Assembly: GCA_900169235.1 (NCBI GenBank)
Contig: FWCC01000162.1
Location: 62,001-126,000, forward strand
Direction: 5' to 3'
Source of the DNA: Zarea fungicola
Taxonomy: Eukaryota > Ascomycota > Sordariomycetes > Hypocreales > Cordycipitaceae
DNA length: 64,000 nucleotides
Position 1 is the stretch's first letter. The number at the start of each line of letters is the position of its first letter. The notes beneath the pieces are model-generated. The model was not told where the DNA came from. It worked only from the letters and a program-made list of their open reading frames with translations, and searched no databases. Shown here piece after piece: positions 10,401-21,613 of the stretch. Position numbers and translations under genes: made by a program.

Positions 10401-13400
10401 TTGGCGGCGACCAGCGGGTTGTGCGGTGTGTGGGTTGTTGTGGATGGATGCCCTGTATCCATGTTGATGAATAGGCTGCCAACAGACTGGTACAGAATAA
10501 GCAAGGATTCGTCTTTCTTCCCTGGCTATCTTCCCCTAACTAGCCCTTTCTTTTCTCTGACGGACCAAAACTGTGGTATGGATGGGAAGCGGCGCAAAGA
10601 GACGTCACCAAATGCAGCTAATGACGCGAGGGCAAACAAGAGCCTCGACTCGTCAGGTCCGTGTTCCGCGTGCTTGGAACCCAAGGCGATTGGTCCTTGT
10701 GGCACACACTCTCACACAAATACAGGTGACACAGACACCACCACACCACCATCTTCAAGGTGGCAGAGAAGGCTTGAGCCTGGCAGTCACTACCGAAGCG
10801 CCGGTACTCGAAAATGGGACAACTTAATACGAAAACGGGGCGTTCCCGAGACGGAAAGGCCACTGGGGCTTATTACATATTTGGCGAGTCGTGCCCTGGT
10901 ATAACTACATGGCCTTGACAGAAGCTTTCCAAACGGCTTGATGCCAATCTGATGTGAGTGGGTTTTATCTTTCTACGTAATAGTTCGTAGTTCGTATACT
11001 TGGGCCGTCTGAGACAGGTTTGGCGGATGTAGGCAAACACATACTGAAGCAAACCTGCCGCCGTCATCATCCGTCTCACAGGTCTTTGTCGTCATCTTTA
11101 AGTTCCAGGCACTCACCAAGTACTCAGTGCAGCCCCAGCCAGAATTCGAGTGGGACTGCTTTGCGTGCCTCCTGATTTTCTGGGTGTTCCGTGGTATTCT
11201 GGAACAAATTTATGGGCGTGGATGCCCCCTAGCCAAATCTAGCCCAGGTTTCCCACTCTCGTTTTACTGGTGACCTTGCTTGCCTTGGTGCGCTATTACG
11301 CTACGGGTCACGCATCCATGACATGGCTGCAAGTTTGACTGGAGAATATTTTCTGGGGAATAAACACAGTAATCCTAATAAGGACTAAACAGACCAAGTT
11401 AATTACTGGGGCAAGGGTCCTAATAAGCTGGCTTGAAAGGCGTTTTGCCCTACGTAGCCCGCGTAACCAACTAAGTTAACCAGTTAGTCAAAGACACCCA
11501 GACAAGAGAGCAAGTATTTTGGCACGGACGTGATTATTTACTAATTAATACAGGTTTTACTTCGTTTCATTGGCCTCTAATTCCCCTCACCCCCTTTTAC
11601 ATGCCCAACAGCTTCTTTTGGGGGAGGGATGAAAACCAACCAGTAAGCCCTGGTGGTGGCGCTGGCGTGTTTTAAGATTTGACAGGAGAGCGCGAGCGCT
11701 GCTTTGCTAATTATTGTCTTGGGTTTTTGCTATTGAGCTTAGCCAGCCAGCGGGTAGTCACACTGCTCAATTGAGCGCTGACTGCTAAGCTTAGCTACTG
11801 CTTGCTTTTGCCGTACCGTCTTGCAGATTTCCTGCAACAGCCCACACAGCACGGCATGCACACAGTTTTTTGGCCCCTGTCTATTGGTACAATTGCCGTT
11901 GGGATGCCGTTGGCCGCCGTATACGGAATCCAGAAAGCGAAATTAATCGACCAGGGGTCTACATTTCTGCTCGCATGAAATGGTCCGTTGAATGGCAACG
12001 TGCATCGGGCGGAGCTGTAGAATTTTTTTAACCCCTCTGTCTCTGACCAGTAACAACAAGGGGGCCTTGTAAACTTTGTAAGGCGAACGACAGTTGACCT
12101 GATTAAAACAGTTAATATATTCGGTACAGAAAGTGTGGTAGCCACAAGGCCGCATGTGACAGGGGGATGAAAAACCCAGTTTACCAGGGGTAGCAATTTT
12201 ATATCCGTAGTCTTGATAAAGGGGTTCACGGTGTGCCTTGGCTTTCCCCGTTGCGAACCGGTTGAAACGCATCAGCCAGCTTCTATGTTCTTTTTTCCCT
12301 TTTTTTTTAAAAGTCCCAGTAGATAGTGCTGCGGATGATGCTAGAGAGTACAAGGCGTGAGCCCAATACCGGTAATATCAAGAGCATGCACTGCATATGC
12401 TTGTCTCCGAGTGCAACGCTGACCTGAGACGATCAGCAATGTGCAAAGACGCCGCCGACATCACATTGTAACTCTGTACACATGGCCACGAACCTTGGCG
12501 TAGGGCTCATTTCCCAGGGCTTGCGGCACTGAGTGTAAGTAAAGAATAATTAGCTAGCCAATGGAGTTGTTGTATGTTGTGTATTGGCGCATGTGCAGAC
12601 TCCTGCAAAACGGCTGGCTTATCCGCGGCTTGTTCCTATACATGCGCGCCAAAGCCATGCAAATATGAACCCTGTCCCGCCATTTGGTTGCCACCGGCAA
12701 ACAACAAACCGGGACTTCGGATGGCTTCCGTGCATGGCAGTGTGATTACTATCCCTGCACTCCTGCATATCGGCTTTAACAGAAAGACTTTGAGTGGGCG
12801 TTGTTTTCTCTTGTGTCATCAGGGTATCACCACGATAATGCCATTATTGCAGTGTACCTTGTGTGCTGGTCTCCAGCGGTAATTACCGGAATTGTAGCTG
12901 TCGTCGAGACACTGAATGGGAAACACAAATACCATCTGCATCTGATGCACCTACGTGGAATTAAGGTAGACGATAAAGGCAAGGGGCTAGCTAGGTCGCC
13001 AAGCTGATACACATACCTTGACAGTGGTCAACTTGGCTTGGCACTGTGGCCCATTATTGAATCTGCTTTCCATTGTGGTAATGATTTTACTGGTACAAAT
13101 AAGTCTGTTCAATCTTTGCATGTATCAGCGCCAACCAACTATGTACTGGGACATCCCATTGTTTCTAGGGTAGTCAATCACGCCTTGAAGTACTACAGTG
13201 GGAACTCCCAGCAGACGAGCCAGCAAGAACTATCAATCAATATCCACGTGTAACTCTGCGTAGTTGATTCAGTTTCTATTTCATTTGCAAATTGGCCATG
13301 TGAAGGAGCCTCTGGCTCTGACAAACGATCTCCTCACCTAGAAGCAGGCCTTTGGCTTTCCAAATCACGATGACGACGTGGAAGATACAACATGACCTAC

Positions 13401-13740
13401 GAGCAAGTGGATGCATGGAAGCGTTTGCAAGGCGCGATCTCAGGTTGCCAAGGTGGTGATAAGTGGATTCCAACACAGACCAAAAGCGCAAATCTCCACC
13501 TTCGTTGGCGAAGTCATGACGTTGAACGGGTACCACCAACAAGTGACGAAATAATGACATCTACGTGACAGGCGAGCTTTTCCCCCGAGAGTAGATATAA
13601 ACACGCGTGTGGTGTAGCCTTTCAAAAGACAAAGGTATTTCAACAACTCTAGAACAAACCGCAGTCTATCAACTTTTACACGGTACATCTATATCATTTT
13701 ACAGCCACAAGTAGTACAAGCTTCAGCAGTTTCAAACGCC
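7493..13740. other. Gene-poor interval of about 6.2 kb
   Basis: No gene can be supported. Open frames of 60-200 codons occur (for example 9077-9571 on - and 10293-10904 on +), but they have no domains, no gene-like codon bias and no sensible splicing into larger products. The stretch has pyrimidine- and A-rich tracts, an AT-rich inverted repeat at 10109-10128, and TACGGAGTACT at 9891-9901. No transposon protein, terminal repeat or tRNA was recognised. It may hold long promoter or UTR sequence, noncoding transcripts or decayed elements. Confidence 0.5.
13594..13602 (+). promoter_or_regulatory. TATA-like box for the small two-exon gene
   Basis: GATATAAAC about 140 bases before the ATG at 13741, followed by a CA- and A-rich leader. 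Position and sequence fit a fungal TATA element. Assignment is by inspection only. Confidence 0.4.
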
Positions 13741-14051
13741 ATGCCTCGCAACGGAGACGGTTCTTCTGAAAACGGGCCCTTTGAGGGAACTGATCACCAC
13801 ATTGCCCACGGCGTTGGTCAAGTCGAGGTATGCACGAGGAATTGACATTTTCCATGACAAAACGAATGGTTCGCACTGACTCAATTTCCCTGCAGACTGA
13901 CAGGGTCCCGCGAGCGGACAAGACTGCACCGTTACCCGAGGGCTTGCATGAGAAAGGTGCTGGTTTAGAAGGCATGAATGCGAGTGGTGGCCAGAGCCAA
14001 GGAATCAAGACTGGCGACGATGTTGGTCAGGGCAAGGGTGCCTCGAAATAG
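13741..14051 (+). CDS. Small hydrophilic protein, two exons (80 residues)
   Basis: Exons 13741-13827 and 13896-14051, 81 codons with stop. The intron has donor GTATGC, a CTGAC branch site at 13876-13880 and acceptor TGCAG, so the splice is convincing. The product is very rich in Gly, Asp, Glu, Lys and Ser (starts MPRNGDGSSENGPFEG, ends in GDDVGQGKGASK), with no signal peptide, membrane segment or cysteine. It looks like the short, disordered, often stress- or conidiation-associated proteins of filamentous fungi, but I cannot name a family. A TATA-like box and an A-rich leader support a real, possibly strongly expressed gene. Function unknown. Confidence 0.72.
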
Positions 14052-16660
14052 CCTCACTGCCAGATAGGATATTAACTGCACAAAGAAATTAAACTATAAA
14101 AAAAAAGAATAATAATATAGCTTGAGCTGTTGAGTTGATGCCCGAGAGTATCTGCGAACAGGGTGTTTAATTAAAGACATTCTCACGCAATCTCTCTTCA
14201 CAGCCACCACAGGTCGTATGTTTTGACTCTACTCTTTTCTTGATGGGAGAGAACGGTCGTGTGCGAGAAAACAACCTACGACAACTAGTAATCTCGGCCA
14301 AGCCAGAATGAGGAAACAAGGCTAGATTGCAGAGCAAACTGGACTCTGGTCATGCATCTGTGGTTTCTTTTTCTTTTCTTTTTCTTTTTACTCTTGCACT
14401 TCAGGCGCGGTTCTCTTGTTTCCTGTTTGCTAGACGACACCCGCCACCTCCATCGGACCAAGCCACGCTCGATCTTAGGTGAGGCAAAAGGGGGCCCTCG
14501 GAATGCACGCGATGGTAAAGAGATCGCCAAATGGTCTATGCTGCAAGCATATTATACGGTAGCAGCACGAGTAAGCAATCCTCGAGAGACAACGACTTCA
14601 CTTTAATTGTTAGTATTGTTGGCTGTTCGCCGCGATTTGCCAATTTTTTGTTACGGGCAAGGATCACACTGTTTAGGATAGTAAAAGGAGGGCGAATTCT
14701 GAAACAAAATGGCACAGCACCAGGGGCACAGACCGCGCCGCCCATTTCCCTCCTTCCCGATCGGCTTGGCAGTGAACTGGATATTAGCTGATTGCTCCAG
14801 TTGGATGAAAGGTTCGGGATTTATTAGCTTATTCACTCCCCGCCTGTTTCAATCACACGTTAACAGGCGGCTGCCCATTGCGCACATTATTATCCTCCAG
14901 AGATCCTATCTCGTCAAATACAATAAAAAAAAACGCCACGCGTCGGCTAATCAATTACCCCTGGTGTGATAATATGTGCAGCTAGAGAATCGCATTCCAC
15001 AATCACAGTGCCTGCTGACCATTCTCCCTATGCATATTAGCAGCATATTATCCTGCAAGCAGTAGAGTTAGGCTGTCACGATAAGCAAAATGGAACTCTG
15101 CCTTTTTACTCTGGCAGTTCCCTTTTGGGTAGTTACACATGTTGAGCTGTAACATGACTTGAGCTGCTGTGGCGCTCATGCAACCACTTTAGCTTACTTT
15201 ATGGTGGTGAGCGCGTAAATGAGACTCATCGCGTGATACAGTGCCTCGACGCGACTGTGACGCTCTCAAGGAGAAAACGTACGCCTCATATGGTTTGCAG
15301 TCTGGAGGTGTGAGTTGCCATGCTGGATTTTTTTAAAGATGTAGTGTTTAGGTGTGATTTGAGTAATTTTTGTGTTGCGTTATGTATGTAAGACTGAAAT
15401 GTTGGTGCGTGGGGGTTTGTCTACGTTACTTCCACTGACGCCACAACGGGACGAAATTTGCCGAACGGAGTAAAGGAGAACTATAGATATGGTCCAAACT
15501 AGCCAAAACCCCCAGTTCAGGATGACTGATGCAGGTTGGCATCGATATGGGGTATCGGCACGTGGATGTGAGGGTGATCGCTCTGCTGCCGGCAATCGCG
15601 TCGTGTCTAGGGTATGGGGTATCATTCACTATAGGCATCACTCTCCATGCAGCAAATCGACTCACCGCGCAATATATTCGTCAAGGGGTTCATGTAAGGT
15701 TACATGAAGACACCACTTTCAAGGTGAAACGAGTATATTTTTTGTAAATTTGTATATACATCACTAGCTTGATCAAGCATGTCGCTCATGCGGGGGGTGG
15801 CTGCCGCCGCGTTTCCTTCAGCAGATTAGCTGCGAAACATTGCTGGGCGGAACAGATCACGACCCTCAGCGGCGTCGAACAAAGCAATGTCCGGGTAATC
15901 GACATTTCCGTCGTGGAATTGCATAACACTTTCAGGGGCACGGGAACAGCCAGCTCCCAGCTGAACTAGATGGTTTGCGGGAAGGCACCTCGGAGGCTAA
16001 CCAATTAGTTAGCTTGCTGACATGACCTCCGAAATCCATCATGATGGCCAACTATGAACCTAAGTAAAATAGGTGAGGAAAACGGAGTAAGCTAGCGCAG
16101 GAACGTGGCATCTATCCGTCAACTTGGCGAACGCCAATTTGCCTCCCCAATTGACAATCGAACGCCACATCTCCAAACCGGCAGAAGCGGCATCAAATCC
16201 AGTCACTTGATGAGCTCTTCCCATAAGAATGCCCCTCAAATCATCCTATCTTGCTCCGGGACACTTGGGCCTGATGCCAAGCTGCCACGCCACGGCATGC
16301 ATCGTGCGCCAAGGTCTCTTTCTAGCTTGGGAACATGCCCGAATATTATGGGGGCAACCTGCCTGAATTTGCTCATTCATTTTTTTTCTGGGGTTGCCTA
16401 CTCAGATGACGGGCGAGTAGTATGTAACGTCTCCCCCCAATTGGGTTGAATGATCCGCTTTGGTTGGCAGCCATTCGGAGAAATGCGACCCAGCGCAGCA
16501 CAACTAGACGTCCCAGAATGGCAGGTGAGAATACCAAAGAGGCTCGCGGTCAGGAATCGGGCCATCTGCACTTACCAAGTAGCTGCGAAATTGCGAAATT
16601 GCGAATGACAAGTCGTCTATGAAGTAACATGTCTCTCCAAGGCATTGCTGTAGATATTGC
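14052..16660. other. Spacer before the chitinase gene
   Basis: About 2.6 kb without a supportable gene. It includes a long T/C tract near 14364-14395. Open frames such as 15529-15747 and 16105-16449 on + lack family features. Confidence 0.5.
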
Positions 16661-16668
16661 TATATAAA
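16661..16668 (+). promoter_or_regulatory. TATA box of the chitinase gene
   Basis: TATATAAA about 205 bases before the chitinase ATG. It is a near-consensus TATA element at a plausible distance given a 100-150 base leader. Confidence 0.45.
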
Positions 16669-16873
16669 CCAAGTGAAACTCCCGATTGACAATAGAGATT
16701 TTTCCGTAGAACTCACAAGTGTTGATCACTAACAGAGCCAGTCTATAGTAGCAGCCTCTTAACACTCCTTTCATTACTCTTACCTTCTTGTCTATACTTT
16801 CTGCCAAACGTACATATTCTCATCGACCGGTCCATTGTTCTGCATTATATAGCTTACAGAAAAACTCTTCAAG

Positions 16874-18159
16874 ATGCGATCCTTCTCACTTCTCGCCAGC
16901 CTCGGGCTTACAAGCCTCGCGGCTGCTTCGCCTCTCTTCTCCCGCCAGGCTCCTGGCGCTCAGAATGTTGTCTACTGGGGTCAGAATGGCGGTGGCACCA
17001 TCGAGAACAATGACTTGAGCGCCTATTGTCAGTCGAACTCGGGCATTGATGTGCTCGTGCTGTCCTTCCTCTACCAGTTTGGCCAGCAGGGCAACATCGC
17101 CTCGGGCACCATCGGCCAGTCGTGCTTCATTACCGGTCAGGGCCAGCCCCAGAACTGCGATGCCCTGGTCGCTGCCATTGCCAAGTGCAAGAGCGCCGGT
17201 GTCAAGATTATCCTGTCCCTCGGTGGTGCGACCAGCTCCTACTCGCTCTCGTCGCAGTCCCAGGCCGAGTCAATCGGCCAGTATGTCTGGGACGCCTACG
17301 GCAACTCGGGCAGCACCACCGTTACTCGGCCCCTCGGCAGCAATATCATGGACGGCTTCGACTTTGACATTGAGGTCAACGGCGGTAGCAGCCAGTACTA
17401 CCAGTACATGATTGCCAAGCTACGCTCCAACTTTGCGTCGGACCCTTCCCGCAAGTACTACATCACCGGCGCGCCGCAGTGCCCCATCCCTGAGCCCAAC
17501 ATGGGCCAGATCATTAGCAACTCGCAGTTTGACTACCTCTTTGTCCAGTTCTACAACAACAACAACTATGTCGTCCCCTGCGCCCTGCCCATCAACGGCA
17601 ATGCCCCCTTCAACTACAACAACTGGACCAACTTCATCTCGACCACGCCGTCCAAGGACGCCAAGATCTTCATCGGCGTGCCCGCTTCGCCTCTCGGTGC
17701 CAACGGTAGCCCCAGCGGCGCCACATACTACGCCACCCCGGACCAGCTGGCTACCATTGTCAACCAGTACAAGAGCGACGCTCACTTTGGTGGTATCATG
17801 ATGTGGAGCGCTGGCTTCTCCGACTCCAACGTCAACAATGGATGCACCTATGCCCAGGAGGCCAAGCACATCCTCACCAGCGGCGGTCCTTGCGGCTCCT
17901 CCGGCCCTCCTCCCCCAACCACCACGTCCGCCACCACTTCCAGCTCTACCCCGAGCAGCACGCCGCCTCCTTCCTCCGGCACCGTCCCTCAGTGGGGTCA
18001 GGTATGAATGAACCTTTAATGAAATCGAGAGAAAAAAAACATCGAAGCATGTTGCTAACAAATGTTTAGTGCGGTGGTCAAGGGTACACTGGACCTACCA
18101 CTTGCCAGGCTCCATACAAGTGCGTGAATGGTGGTGCTTGGTGGTCCTCCTGCCAGTAG
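16874..18159 (+). CDS. Secreted GH18 endochitinase with C-terminal CBM1
   Basis: Hydrolyses beta-1,4-linked GlcNAc chains outside the cell. Two exons, 16874-18001 and 18070-18159, 405 residues. A signal peptide (MRSFSLLASLGLTSLAAAS) is followed by a GH18 barrel. IILSLGG is the strand-3 motif and DGFDFDIE the catalytic DxxDxDxE, with acid/base Glu at residue 167. Plant-type (class III, fungal subgroup B) features are the opening VVYWGQNGGG and the short compact barrel without an insertion domain. A Pro/Ser/Thr linker (about 346-371) leads to PQWGQ. The intron (GTATGA to TTTAG) then joins to CGGQGYTGPTTC and ends WWSSCQ, a complete cysteine-rich CBM1 that binds cellulose or chitin. The intron cuts exactly within CBM1. 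Roles in mycoparasitism, insect attack or cell-wall turnover are possible; the sequence does not decide. Confidence 0.95.
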
Positions 18160-19108
18160 AAGCTCTGTTCTACAACTCTTTTCTCTGCAAGAAACGACGG
18201 CACTCCAAATGTACATATGGGTGGAGGATCGTCGATTGTCGGACTTCAGATGGAGGTTCCGGCCTCTTGTAAAATTATTTGGTTAGCATGGTCATGTTGC
18301 ACTGAACATATAATGGCTCATTTGTAAATATTCGAATCAAGTATATAAGCTTTTCAACTTGTGCACTGCGTCAGTGATAGCATAACATGAATGACGGAGT
18401 TGTTGATGTATAGTGCTTATGGCTGAGTTGGAAGTACGGTCTTGATTGGAAAAAGATATCGGTATTATCATGTTCGCTAGTGATCGAAACGCACGACGAA
18501 GTGCGCACTTGGGAGTAGCTGGTGATTCAACACAGTCGCGTAGCATCTGAGGGGAGGCGCGTCCTTTTGGATGTTACGCAGCCTCCAAACAAATGCTCAA
18601 CGGATGATCATCTTCAGAAGCTGGAAGAGCTGAATATGACTCAAGCTCAATCATGTTTGGGGCACCCGACGCTGAAGCTGCTCAGTGCCTCGTAGACCCG
18701 TTCTAGATACGAGTACTGGTAAGTCTCAAGCATGACAGGGTGAGATTAAAAGGGACAAATGTCTTAAATTATTCTCATTTGGGCGCATTGTTAGAGCACT
18801 AGGGTAAAAAAAGAAGCAGAGTCGCGACTTATAGCCAGGGAGGATTTTGTACTCTATATGCAGGGCGGAATCGGGGAGAGAAAAGCGGGCTAAAGTGGTG
18901 ATACTTTTCTGCACTGTCCGGCCTGGGCCTAATTCAGTTGCACCATACAGTGTAAAAATGACAAACCGCCTCTATTCCCACTGTACGGATTTTGACCCGC
19001 AGCTCGCACAAAGTGTATCGGTCACCTCTCAAATTTTCTCGGCTACCTTATTTCCCTCCCTGCGCCTCTTTAAAGATTGGTCAAGCAAGGGAAGCCCGTA
19101 CCAAGAAC
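18160..19108. other. Spacer between chitinase and Yae1-like gene
   Basis: About 950 bases containing the chitinase 3' region and the Yae1-like promoter. No supported gene or repeat. Confidence 0.5.
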
Positions 19109-19831
19109 ATGCACCAGAAGCCGAGAGATCTCTCTGGTGAGGATTCCCAATTCTCGCAGGGGCGAGCTGGACTAGTAGACCTTGAGATGGAGTCTTCGCA
19201 TATCGCTGATACTGCTCCCTCTAACCCACTAGAAGATGTCTTTGGCTCGGATGGCGGCGAAGACGCTCAGGATGTTGGTCTGCAGGCGCCAGAATCTACC
19301 CACCCGACGGACATGAGTCGTCTGCAGACCGAACACACCACAGCGGGCTACAGAGAAGGCGTGTCAGTGGCTAAGGAGGCCAGCATCCAGTCGGGATTTG
19401 ACGAGGGATTTAGTCTAGGGGCCACGATTGGACAGCAGGCTGGTAATTTGTTGGGCCTGCTCGAGGGCATCAGCACCGCTCTAGAGTCTTTACAGAATGA
19501 GCAGTCGGCGGCAGCATCAAAGCTGCTGGAGGAGGCACGGGATGAGCTAAGCGCAAAACATATTTTCAGTGCAGAGTATTGGGCGACTGACGGTAACTGG
19601 ACCTACCCAGTCGAGCCCAGAGACAAGGAGAGGGATGTGCTATTTCCCGACGTGGCGGAGGCGCACCCCCTGATCCGGAAGTGGGCGGCTATTGTCGACT
19701 CTCAGGTGCAGCAGTGGCATATTCAGCTCGATATACTCAATGATGAGACGGGTCCCAGGGTGGAAGTCGTCCCAGAAGAGCGAGGGGAATCGGGTATCGT
19801 TCAAAAGACAAACAAGGCTCTGGACTGGTAG
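19109..19831 (+). CDS. YAE1: Yae1-like protein (deca-GX3 domain), Fe-S protein assembly adaptor
   Basis: In yeast Yae1 with Lto1 recruits the cytosolic iron-sulphur targeting complex to the ABC protein Rli1/ABCE1, needed for ribosome biogenesis and recycling. The single exon encodes 240 residues from the ATG at 19109; an upstream in-frame stretch has no good start. The diagnostic part is near residues 75-115: GYREGVSVAKEASIQSGFDE, then GFSLGATIGQQAGNLLG, glycines spaced every four residues as in the Yae1 N-terminal domain. The N-terminus is acidic (DVFGSDGGEDAQDVG) and the tail is charged. Length fits fungal Yae1. No Lto1 gene is in the window. Confidence 0.83.
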   Translation: MHQKPRDLSGEDSQFSQGRAGLVDLEMESSHIADTAPSNPLEDVFGSDGGEDAQDVGLQAPESTHPTDMSRLQTEHTTAGYREGVSVAKEASIQSGFDEGFSLGATIGQQAGNLLGLLEGISTALESLQNEQSAAASKLLEEARDELSAKHIFSAEYWATDGNWTYPVEPRDKERDVLFPDVAEAHPLIRKWAAIVDSQVQQWHIQLDILNDETGPRVEVVPEERGESGIVQKTNKALDW

Positions 19832-20915
19832 ACGGAAAAGCATTCGGGGCTGTCATTTATCGCCCAATGCAAGCCAATCCCGCCCGTGCATAAACGAGAC
19901 GTACATACGGACGTAATTTCCTCATCTCGGAGATTTAGCACTTCAAATACAAGGTCACGCGACTATGCGGCTGCAAGAGTCATGTCGTGGGGATGAATGT
20001 TTCCCATCAGGCGACAGCATTTACAAACAAAGAAACAACCGAAAGAGGAATAAACAAACAAACAATGAAAACAACAAGCTAAATGTCTATTTGCGGGTGA
20101 GAAACAAAATCTGCCTTGTCTTGTGTAGTTATTAGCCAACGCAAGGCAAAGAAGAAAAGAAGAAAGTACAACGAACCAGGCTGTGAACATTGGCACTATA
20201 GCAAGACATGAGGGCCAGCTCGACCAATAAACATGGGGAAACTAGTTTCGGCGCCGTTTTCCTTTTTGTTTCCTTTGCCCTTTGCTACCCTTTTCTTTTT
20301 CCAGTAATACAGTCACTAGCCTGGCATGGGATCGATCACCCCAGCGAGTGAGAATTGCTTTTTCCATCAGGTACGAGGCCAGCACCCCCATTAGGGCATG
20401 ACTCTGCTTTTACTACTGTCTTGGTCACCACACTTTTCCCGATTGTTGTCTTACAAGAATGTTTTTCCAAAGGGGACAATGCAGGTGCACGATAGCTAGC
20501 CAGGCACAATCCGCCGGTAGCCCTGCATTGACATTTTGGGCGGTCTCCCCAATTCCCAATCTCAAGCAGGAGATTTTGTATCTGCAGCTGAGACATTGTA
20601 TCCCCCTCCAGAGGCGCCACGCTCTCATCAGGGCAGTTCAAAGCTGGTACGTGCAGTACCTTACGATCTGGTATCGGGGAACAGCCAAAATAGATGAGAT
20701 GAACCAAGAAGATGGGAATGTGGCTTCCCAGGCAAGGATTTCCTAATCTGGCATCTGGCATCAGGCATCTGGAGAAAAATAACATCCACAAAATTGAAGA
20801 TACGAAGCGATATCGCGCTAGAAGACAGGCACAATAGTGTTCATGTTGATCAGTTATTTCCAAACCAGGGGGAATTAGATTGGTACACCAATCAACCCTC
20901 TCATGCTCTATGGCA
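19832..20915. other. Spacer downstream of Yae1-like gene
   Basis: About 1.1 kb. One minus-strand open frame (20336-20863, 175 codons) has no domain and uneven codon use, so it is not called. A short direct repeat of CATCTGG/CATCAGG units lies near 20745-20772. Confidence 0.45.
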
Positions 20916-21062
20916 CTAACGCAGGTCCCAGTTGAACTTTGAGCTTGGTTGGTGTGGCCCCGATGTACCGGTGTAGTGCACGGTCAACGGGACGTTATTT
21001 GCGCCATGGCCTCCTCCGCTTGATGAGTTGTCCCCGCCGATGTCCAGGAACTGGTAAGACAT
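20916..21062 (-). CDS. Small ORF, 48 residues, Gly/Ser/Asn-rich
   Basis: A short single-exon frame starting at an ATG in good context (CACCATGT) and ending TAG. The product begins MSYQFLDIGGDNSSSGGG and ends SSKFNWDLR. Codons end mostly in G or C (TTC, CTG, GAC, ATC, GGC, AAC, GTC, CTG), as in the real genes of this window and unlike the surrounding spacer. That bias is the main reason for calling it. There is no signal peptide, membrane segment or cysteine. I do not recognise a family. It might alternatively be the last exon of a longer minus-strand gene, though no upstream exon with gene-like codons was found. Confidence 0.45.
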   Translation of the reverse strand: MSYQFLDIGGDNSSSGGGHGANNVPLTVHYTGTSGPHQPSSKFNWDLR

Positions 21063-21445
21063 GGTGTCCGCTTTCGAAGACCCGCGTCCAACCTCGTCCC
21101 TTTGTTTATTAGTCTACCTGCACTTGGACATGCGGTACGAAGTCCTCACAGCGAAACCTTTGTCCACCAAGAAGGGAAGACTACTAACATGGCAGGGCAG
21201 CCAGATGCAGCCTGTGGAGACGGGCAATATCAAACGTGCTTTTTGTTACCCACTCGCATCTTGCCATGTCTTGTCTCTGTTCCTCATTTCCCCAGTGAAT
21301 CAGAAGCTATTCCTTGTTTGTCACCACACGATGCAACAACATACAGTTAAGCCTGGGGCAAGAGGGAGAGGCGGATCACACCAGCAAAGTTGGACTTACC
21401 AGTACAAGGGCAAAGAGTTCTTGATTCGAATACAGACAAGACCAG
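21063..21445. other. Spacer between small ORF and GPI protein gene
   Basis: Shared upstream region of two diverging genes. A 130-codon plus-strand frame at 21061-21453 has no features of a real protein and is not called. Confidence 0.4.
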
Positions 21446-21455
21446 TTATTTAAGG
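21446..21455 (+). promoter_or_regulatory. TATA-like element of the GPI protein gene
   Basis: TTATTTAAGG about 160 bases before the ATG at 21614, followed by a CA/CT-rich leader typical of well-expressed fungal genes. Confidence 0.35.
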
Positions 21456-21613
21456 AGTCTGTATTCCCACATCCCCAATCGTGTTTCTCACTTCACCAAC
21501 ACACATACAGCTTCAGCTTGACTACTCAGAACATTCTCACCCATACACTCATTCAGTTCTTCACACTCGCTTATCTTCAAGCTCCAATCAACCCACTTAA
21601 TAAATCAGTCAAA

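Noticed and set aside
10293..10904. 203-codon plus-strand open frame
   Set aside because: Mixed composition, no family motif, competing frames on the same stretch and no promoter-like context.
20336..20863. 175-codon minus-strand open frame with several cysteines
   Set aside because: No signal peptide or domain, poor codon bias; cysteines are not in a recognisable spacing.
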